A DNA stretch of 14,941 bases from Bondarzewia mesenterica (lineage: Eukaryota > Basidiomycota > Agaricomycetes > Russulales > Bondarzewiaceae). Each line of letters begins with the position of its first letter. The first letter of the stretch is position 1. The notes beneath the pieces were generated by a model that saw nothing but the letters and a program-made list of their open reading frames with translations, was not told where the DNA came from and did not search any database. The stretch lies in NCBI GenBank assembly GCA_004802705.1, contig SGPL01000702.1, positions 1-14,941 on the forward strand, given 5' to 3'. Of this stretch, positions 8,875-14,941 are shown one piece after another. The translations under genes were made by a program, and so were the position numbers.

Positions 8875-9988
8875 TTAGATGGCCTTGCTCTTAACGAGCT
8901 CTGTATGTGCGCGACACATTAGTTCACTTCGCTAACAGAGGAGATGGAAATTATACGCACGCTCGACCTCGGAGACGGCCCATGCGAGTACTTCCCTCTG
9001 CGTCTTATCGTCCTGGAGGTTTTTGAGCACATTGTCAACGACAGTCTTGACGAGCTGAGCCTGCTCCTGCTCCTTCTCCTGCTGCTCGTAGCGAACCCAG
9101 CTGTCTAGCACAGCCTTGACCTCGGACGCGAGCGCGACACGTTGACGCTGGACGAAGATATCCGACTCGAGCGTAGCAGTCTCCTACAAATATTTCAAAA
9201 AACACGACGTTAAGCGTTCAGATGATATGAATGCCTTCAAGCACGCACCTTGGAGACGGCGAAAAGACCCTGGGTCAAGGAGACGACATCCTTCATCTGG
9301 TTGACGGACTCGATGCGGTCCTTGACGGCCTGAGTGTGCTCAGTGCGAGACTTGTCGAGGACGCTCTTGATGCGGTTGATATGTCCCTCCGCCCATTCCT
9401 TGTACGGCGTCCTGATGATCTACACATGTTCAAACTTGTCAATATACTACCAACAACCTTCCATGCAATGCACAGTTTTACAACCCGGCCAGCCATCTAG
9501 CACAACACAGATACAAATGGCACAGGACGCACCTTCGCGATGTAGGTGAAGAGGATCAAGTAGCCGACAGCGACGACAGTCTCCTCGTTCATAACATACA
9601 GTTCCTGGGAGATGGCAGCAGCGATGAGGCCGCTCCCAAGGATGGCAGAGCCAGTCTTCGTGATGAGGTTGGGGGACGATGGGAGCTTGTTGATGACCTC
9701 CGACGCACGCTCGGCGGGGGGCGGGGGGGTAGACATCGCGCGACTGCATCCATCCCACATCACATCAGCCAGTCAGATCCCAACGTCCTGACATCCCAAA
9801 TAAGACCACACGTACGCATGCATGAGTTGAGAGACGGCTGCGACCGCCTGCGGGCGAACGCGCGACGCTGGACGAAACAATTCCTTTAGCCCACCTCCAG
9901 CTTGAAACAGACAAAGCGGCATTCAAATAAAAGGAATTAAATACGGACCGGACGCCCTGAGGGTGTTGACGGCAACTCTGGAGGCCAT
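8875..9988 (-). CDS. ATP4: F1Fo ATP synthase subunit b (Atp4), mitochondrial, 6 exons, 251 aa
   Basis: Atp4 is the peripheral stalk (stator) subunit that holds F1 to the membrane Fo part of complex V. Exons on -: 9988-9949, 9900-9816, 9743-9533, 9419-9249, 9183-8961, 8900-8875; total 756 nt. The first ~43 residues, rich in Arg, Val and Ala and lacking acids apart from one Glu, look like a mitochondrial targeting peptide. The mature part begins near STPPPPAERASEVINKLPSS. Two membrane helices follow (about 62-82 and 92-110), then the matrix helix IIRTPYKEWAEGHINRIKSV and a long coiled stalk with AVLDSWVRYEQQEKEQEQAQ. The last exon is only 26 nt and gives the C-terminus VEQLVKSKAI, similar to the yeast end; reading straight on instead gives VERAYNFHLLC and a stop. 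Length is close to the yeast precursor (244). Upstream neighbour on the same strand is the BRCT-like gene. Confidence 0.93.
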
Positions 9989-10347
9989 TTATGATAGGAA
10001 GGAAAGAAATAGGCAGGCCTGCTGGTGATGATACTGCTCTTCGGGCGTTCGTTTGGCGCACACAAACACCGGGACATCAACTCCGATTTTCCACGAGAAC
10101 TTCCGGGTTTGGTAACTGACCCGGAACGACTTCACTGATCAAGCATCCACCGCATATCGCTTTTTTGCATACGATCACGTAGCAACGGATAAAATACAAT
10201 GAGGATTCAAATGTGTCGGAAGAAATAATATTCAGTATTCAGATGCTGACAGTAAGCGTCCATTCCGAGTCGCCAGATACATTAGCATGCCAAGTCGAGA
10301 GAGCCTATCTGTAGCAAAGACTCCTAGAGATTTTATGACAAGTTTTA
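9989..10347. other. Intergenic region upstream of ATP4
   Basis: These 359 bases lie between the BRCT-like gene's stop codon and the ATP4 start, both on -. They must hold the ATP4 promoter. I saw no CCAAT box, clear TATA box, RNA gene or repeat in it. Confidence 0.5.
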
Positions 10348-10349
10348 TT
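10344..10349 (-). terminator. Candidate poly(A) signal overlapping the BRCT-like stop codon
   Basis: On - the sequence TAATAAA contains both the TAA stop (10350-10348) and an AATAAA hexamer (10349-10344). Position fits a signal, but an AATAAA this close to the stop would leave a very short 3' UTR, so use is uncertain. Confidence 0.3.
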
Positions 10350-11767
10350 ACCGCGAAGGGGAACCGGTGATGGACAGAACACGAAATTCCTGTCCAAAGT
10401 GTCTTTTTCCTGGCTCAAACGGCGAATTTTCGAAAGTCGACACGTCGCTCAGCGCACCCAGGACGGCGGCAGCAGAGAACCGAAAAGGGCCAGTGTCCGA
10501 TGCGACTACCGGGTCATACATACATTCCATGAACGTTGGCTCTTTCGCGCTACTAGGGACACGGTTATTCTTGAAGGACAGCAGACAACAGTATGTATGC
10601 GCACAGACCTTGGAGTAGAAAGTGTATCCGAGGACGGGGATGCTGTATCAGGACTCCTGCTGCCGCCATTGGGATGCGTAACAACTTTGCGTGAAAACAC
10701 AGTAGACCGTGAACGAGAGCGAGAGATTTTTCCGGTCTTGACCAACCGAGAGCGCTCCTGACATATATCCAGATGTTTGATCGGTTCGCCCAAGTGGTCC
10801 AAAAGGACGTGTTTGACCGGAGATTCCGCTGTAGCCGACTTGTCAGCAGTTTCGAGTGAAACGAGCGTCGTGTCCGAGGGATCCAGCGACACGAGCGTCG
10901 TATCGCCAGACAACCTGCGACCTTCGTTTTGAGGCCATTGAATATCCTGTCGTATGGGCTCCTCGACAGGGTCAAGAGAATGACGGTTCTGGCGGTTCTG
11001 GTCATAGAATCGGGGTTTTTTGTGTGGCTGGCAATCAGACTCCGGATTTTCCGATTGTTCCACATGTCTCTTCCGTCCCGCGGAGGTTGATCCCGCATTC
11101 GAAGTCTCGAAAGCTTCCGGATCGGCGCAGCGATCTTCAGCGATCGACGAAAACTGTTTTTAAGAATCATTATGCCAATAGCATACCTTGATAATACGGT
11201 GTTTTGCCTGAAAGACGCCGTGCTTTAGTGTTCAAATTGGGGCGACATAGGAAAGAAGTGCAGACCGTCTAAAACGTATTTGGCCTTGGGAAGGCCGCGG
11301 AAATACTGCTGTATACTCGTCTTGATCCATTCGGCATCAAAGACCTGCGAGGGCACATGTATGATCGGTATGCACGAGAGATGATGCGAGACACTGACCA
11401 CCAGATTTTTCATTGACAGTCTACAATCTCTCAGCTGCAAAGGAAACCGACGAAAGGAGACAGCATTGAGCCCTTACTTTGATACCCAAGGGTCATTCTG
11501 ACCGCTGCAAAAATAATAGTCCGCGGTCCTTCGTTCTTGCTCCGAACGCGCGATGACCCCTCCTTGCGCAGCTAGCATATGGAGCGCATACAGTCAGTCC
11601 TTGGGAGTAAATCCGGATAAATTGAAACGTGTTGTTTTACCCCACGAATGAATCGCTATCCCTGGGACGGACGGACTGAAGCATGCTTCGAAAAACGTGT
11701 TTGGAAGTCTCGTTTTGAAAATGTCAAGACGCCTGACTTTACCTATCCCTGCAAATAATTTCATCAT
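10348..11767 (-). CDS. Probable BRCT-domain protein with disordered tail (8-exon model, about 332 aa)
   Basis: BRCT domains bind phosphoproteins, mostly in DNA repair and checkpoint complexes; the partner here is unknown. Model exons on -: 11767-11743, 11661-11641, 11571-11478, 11429-11399, 11344-11266, 11207-11187, 11134-10609, 10549-10348; the sum is 999 nt and all phases agree. BRCT-like features are the AAQGGVIARS turn with its Gly-Gly pair, a beta strand ADYYFC, and the conserved-Trp helix VVFDAEWIKTSIQQ. The N-terminal end of the domain (KLFAGIG) is about ten residues short of normal, so exons 1-2 are the weakest part. An alternative in-frame reading there (LYALHMLAAQGG) fits the domain helix but needs a TGA at about 11593 to be absent. 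The tail is polar, with basic clusters (GRKRH, HKKPRF, RSRSRS) and a repeated DTTLVSL. Nuclear location is inferred. Introns 4, 5 and 7 use GTC donors. Confidence 0.6.
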
Positions 11768-11952
11768 CGAAGTCGTAGAATAGTGATATCAAATAAGATG
11801 CAGTTGCGCTTTGAAAATCCGATGTTCATGCGAAGGTGGTAGCGGATTTGAAGGGCAGTGTATGATCGTTGGTGGTAGGAAGCAGTCAAGATGCGCGGAC
11901 TTTGCGGAACGCGTCGCGTCGCGTCTGTTTACTCGTATTTACCACCACCTCC
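11768..11952. promoter_or_regulatory. Divergent 185-bp promoter with MCB-like ACGCGT and GCGTC repeats
   Basis: The region separates the start codons of the BRCT-like gene (-) and the coiled-coil gene (+). ACGCGT, the core recognised by MBF-type cell-cycle regulators in fungi, is at 11909-11914 and runs into three tandem GCGTC units (11911-11925). Shared control of both genes around S phase is inferred; no TATA box was seen. Confidence 0.45.
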
Positions 11953-12895
11953 ATGGACCCCTCTGCCTCCGCCTCTGCCTCCACTCCAAGAAACGATGTT
12001 CCTGCCGTAGTAGTCAAATCAGAGGATCGTTCAAGAGTAAGTAGAATCCTGTCGGACATAACCCTCCAATCGCATCAGTTGACCCGAAGCGCAGCCGGTC
12101 TTCCAGCAACAGCCTCCTACGCAGGCCCACCGCCAAGTGCGTTACAAAGACAGGTGTGTCCTTCATAAACTTGCCATCCATGTCTATCACTCAATGAGCG
12201 TTGACTCGACATCTTCCTTTAAAAGGTTTCAAACCCTTCGGGAACGCTATGACCAAGTGACCACGGTGCGTTCACCCCCTTTCTCGCGATCTCTGCATCT
12301 CACCGGATCGACATCCCAACAACATTCAGATGCACGAGGATTACGAAAGGCTACTCAGCGCCGCCTTTGAGAAGGAGCGCAAGCTGCAGCTCGAAATCGA
12401 GTCCGTCTCTTCTTTCCCACTCGCCCATCGGCACAGACCCCGACTGACGCTGTTCTCGCCACACATATAGCTCCCTCCTCGACGTCTGGGTCCCCGACGC
12501 CAAAACACAGACCGAAAGCTCAGCCTACGATCCATCATACAGAGTCCCGACCTCCGCTCGCTACCCTTACCCCGCCGAATACGTACAACCCTCGGAATAT
12601 GCACAACCCCCGGAATACGCATACAACCACAACCACAACATTCTCAATCCCAATCAGACGAACGCCCACGCCCGCGTCGGCCATCGTTACTCTAACGGGA
12701 ACGGCACGAACAACGGTCACGCCGAACCTGTATGGCACGCTCCGCCCGAGGTACGCACATACACGCGCGCGCGCGACTGTCCCACACGGCCCCATACTGT
12801 CCAGCCACCTGCGGATTCCTACCGCTGATCCTGACTCTGCTTTTCCGTCTCTTTTCCAGCACCCCGTCGAAGCAAACGGTCGAGCGCCAATCTAG
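11953..12895 (+). CDS. Unidentified short coiled-coil protein with PEY/Asn-rich tail (5 exons, 209 aa)
   Basis: I do not recognise a family. Model exons: 11953-12155, 12226-12265, 12330-12400, 12471-12750, 12860-12895; the sum is 630 nt. The start ATG is followed by an Ala/Ser run (DPSASASAST). Residues about 30-67 are Ser/Thr/Ala/Pro-rich. Residues about 68-110 are a charged amphipathic helix (FQTLRERYDQVTT, then YERLLSAAFEKERKLQLEID), a likely coiled coil ending in SLLDVWVPD. The tail has three related units, AEYVQPS, EYAQPP and EYAYNHN, then Asn/His-rich low complexity. No signal peptide or membrane helix is seen. Exon 1 has to end at GGT|GTGTCC (12155) rather than at the better-looking CAG|GTGTGT two bases earlier, because only that keeps the frame; this is the weakest junction. 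Intron 3 begins GTCCGT. A helical adaptor or nuclear role is only a guess. Confidence 0.65.
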
Positions 12896-13494
12896 CCAGC
12901 CAGTTTTCCTTCGTATTCCGCATCGCAAGCCGCATGTCTGTGTGTCATCCTCGAAAAACTCCCATGTGCTGTCCGTCTCAACGTTGCATCGTCATCGCAT
13001 CTTCCATCGTATCGTATCGTATCGTATCGTATTGTCCCACATCTTCCGCTGCCGCATATACACGTGTAATTTTGTTTCCTACTGCCTACTCAAAGGGGAG
13101 GGGGGGGTGTTCATCACCTCACTCGCCTGCGTTCTAGATCATAAACGCTGCCAACGAACAACCACCGTGACACGTATATATCAGATCGCCCAACACTAAA
13201 AAAAAAAGAGTCGAATGTTTGTCGGACATCTCCATCGTAACTCGTTCACTCTCACCAGGCACTCTTCCGCGCCGTTCGCATCTCTTGATGATGGATCAAA
13301 CTCACAACTCGGAGCGCACTCGCAACAGGCCTCATGTCAGTTTCACCCACCGCGACACGTGCTGCATGATACGCCCCTCACACCCCGCTCGAGGAAATGC
13401 ACAAGTGTATTGCGAAGACGGCCTTTTTGTTTTCTGCAAGCAAGCGGGCGATATAGACGCCCCGAGCTCCTGTCAAATGATCATACAATTCTAG
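12896..13494. other. 3' flank of the coiled-coil gene; no supported gene
   Basis: It contains the ATCGT microsatellite (13006-13030), a G run near 13097 and a 10-11 base A run near 13198. A short minus-strand frame ending at 13378 (LELYDHLTGARGVYIARL and following) reads somewhat like protein but has no start, splice partner or family match. Confidence 0.4.
13006..13030. repeat. ATCGT pentanucleotide microsatellite, 5 copies
   Basis: Five perfect ATCGT units occupy 25 bp just downstream of the coiled-coil gene, probably in its 3' UTR. Confidence 0.95.
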
Positions 13495-14620
13495 ATGGGT
13501 GCAGCGAACGAACGAACAAAGAAAAGAAAAAAGAAAGGAAACGGTATCAAACGGCGACCACAGAAGGCCCAATAGAGGGGTAAATGGGTGCGAATGTGGG
13601 GCGTGCCGGAGAGGAAGGAATGTGAAGCACAGTGGAGCCAGGCAAAAAAATGAGAAAGAGAAAATGAAAGAGAGAACGAGAACGAGAACGAGAAAAAAAA
13701 GAGAAAAAGAGAAAACGTGACGGAGGGGGAACAAGAAGTGGAGGGACGAGTGAAGAGATGGTGAAAGGGTGAAACGAAAGCACGACAAATGAGGTCTGAG
13801 AACGAACATGGGAATGGAAGAGGCCTAGGGTGAAACAAACAAAAGAGAAAGAAAGAAAAAAAGTGGATACGAGCATTGAAATTTGAAACGTTGAACGTTT
13901 GAAGGTTGGTATGGTATGGCTGGTTGAAACGTTTGAACGACGAGTCGAGTTCGGACGGATACGGCCAAACAAAAGAAAAAGGGATGTGAGTGTCGATGTC
14001 GATGACGGGAAGATCGGTAAGGCCGTTGGGGGAGGTGGGGGTATGGAAAGTTGGACAGAAACAAAGTGACGTTGTGATGGATGGCAGCACTGCAAAATGG
14101 GGGACGGGAGACGACAAAAAAAGAAAGAACAAAAAGAAAAAAAAAAAACAGGGAAGAAGTCCGGCACGGGGAGAGAGACGGAAAAAAAAAGAGTAAAAAA
14201 GAGTCGAGAATGGGATTAACGTTAAGGAGCGACGAAGTTGGTTACCGCGACGTGCGTCATCATCAAGAAGGGGGGTGATGATCACACGTCGTAGATGCGA
14301 GCAAGAAAAAGGAGAGTGCGAACGGGAGAAGGAAGGCGACGGAGCAGGGGATATATTTTGGGTTCGAAAAANAAAAAAACGACGATGCGAAAGAAAGAAA
14401 AAACCGAGACATGAAGAAGGGAGGAAACAAAGGAGCGTTCTGAACGAGATTCGAGAGACGAAACCGCGACAACGAATCGAGATCAAGCAAAGGGGATGGA
14501 GGGACAAGAATTAAAAACGAACGGAAGGTCAAAAAGGTGAGGGGGTAAAAAAGAAAAGAAAAACGAATGAATAAAGCGTCCATCGAAGCAACCCAACGTC
14601 AAGCCAGTCAAGATCAGCAA
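13495..14620 (+). repeat. About 1.1 kb purine-rich, strand-asymmetric low-complexity tract
   Basis: The + strand is overwhelmingly A and G with many AAAG, GAGAAC, GAAAAAAAG and GGAGGG runs; for example 13644-13716 is almost pure purine with GAACGAGAACGAGAACGAGA-type repeats. At about 14687-14733 the bias flips abruptly to pyrimidines (CTCTCTCTTTTCTCC). The minus strand therefore shows long Phe/Ser/Leu-rich open frames (up to 338 codons) that are by-products of composition. One N lies at 14372. It falls between the end of the coiled-coil gene and the next gene, so it may be a long 3' UTR, promoter DNA or a structural tract. Confidence 0.8.
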
Positions 14621-14737
14621 CAGTCCCTGCGAAACGCAACAAACGACGACGAACAAGCGCGCCAACAAACGACAACAACATCGATCCATTTTTTCTCTTT
14701 CATCTCTCTCTCTTTTCTCCTCTCTCGCGACCCGAGC

Positions 14738-14941
14738 TCACGGACCCGGCGACGGCTTGGAAACAGGCGCAATGGACGACATCGACTGCTCGCCCTTGAC
14801 ACCCACATTAGCCTGCCGTGCGACGCTCCCGATACTCGGGATGACCATCTCCTCCCTCCTGGGCGCCCTCGCCGCGAGCCCACTCCCGCTCCTCGGCCGC
14901 GTCGTCCCCCAACTCGTCCCGATCCCATACCCCAACGGCGC
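14738..14941 (-). CDS. 3' end of an unidentified gene running off the window
   Basis: The minus strand is open from the window edge to a TGA at 14738-14740. The last 65 or so residues are Gly/Arg-rich, then EEMVIPSIGSVARQANVGVK and a Ser/Pro-rich end (KPSPGP). This reads like the polar C-terminus of a larger protein, but no family is recognised. The rival reading is a + strand gene starting at ATG 14771 (MDDIDCSPLTPTLACR, then hydrophobic), preceded by a CT-rich tract at 14687-14733 of the kind seen near fungal transcription starts. The two cannot be separated from 200 bases; I prefer the minus strand slightly. Confidence 0.4.
   Translation of the reverse strand, partial: APLGYGIGTSWGTTRPRSGSGLAARAPRREEMVIPSIGSVARQANVGVKGEQSMSSIAPVSKPSPGP

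Noticed and set aside
10565..11170. 201-codon minus-strand open frame
   Set aside because: The other frame of the same strand joins flanking exons in phase, has polar, NLS-like and repeated content, and continues into a natural C-terminus.
13491..14507. 338-codon minus-strand open frame rich in Phe, Ser and Leu
   Set aside because: It is the complement of the purine-rich tract; neighbouring frames are equally open and equally low in complexity, it contains an N, and no motif is present.
1..14941. tRNA, rRNA, CRISPR arrays, transposons or viral elements
   Set aside because: No cloverleaf with anticodon arm, spaced repeats, terminal inverted repeats, transposase, reverse transcriptase or capsid-like motifs were found in any frame.

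Overview
This window is nuclear DNA from a filamentous fungus, most likely a basidiomycete of the Agaricomycetes type. The genes are cut by many short introns of about 50-70 nt with GTNNGT-type donors, CTGAC/CTAA-like branch sites and tiny exons. The proteins that can be recognised are eukaryotic and fungal. Three N bases (5526, 5717, 14372) mark it as draft assembly. All gene models below were spliced by hand from reading-frame continuity and protein-family knowledge; no transcript or database was consulted.

Layout, left to right. 1-1162: coding-like segments on + that do not join into a clean model, from an unidentified gene or relic. 1163-1822: no gene seen. 1823-5107 (+): a TATA box, then a 21-exon BCS1-family AAA ATPase. 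5108-5535: intergenic, with a perfect 55-bp tandem duplication. 5536-8546 (-): 11-exon DNM1/DRP1 dynamin-related GTPase with one apparent 1-base frameshift near its 3' end. 8875-9988 (-): 6-exon ATP4, subunit b of mitochondrial F1Fo ATP synthase. 10348-11767 (-): a probable BRCT-domain protein with a long disordered tail. 11953-12895 (+): an unidentified short coiled-coil/low-complexity protein, divergent from the BRCT gene. 12896-14737: a gene-poor stretch dominated by about 1.1 kb of strand-asymmetric purine-rich DNA. 14738-14941: the edge of a further gene, probably on -.

Functionally, three consecutive genes act in mitochondria: a BCS1-type chaperone (respiratory complex III assembly in the classical member), Dnm1 (outer-membrane fission) and Atp4 (ATP synthase stator). 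The next two genes share a 185-bp divergent promoter that carries an ACGCGT (MCB-like) site.

The most striking feature is in the BCS1-like gene. Its Walker A motif is assembled across a non-canonical GC-AG intron. Downstream, four consecutive 24-nt microexons, all phase 0, each encode one eight-residue charged helix unit. Together these form a modular exon ladder that could be spliced to different lengths without losing frame.
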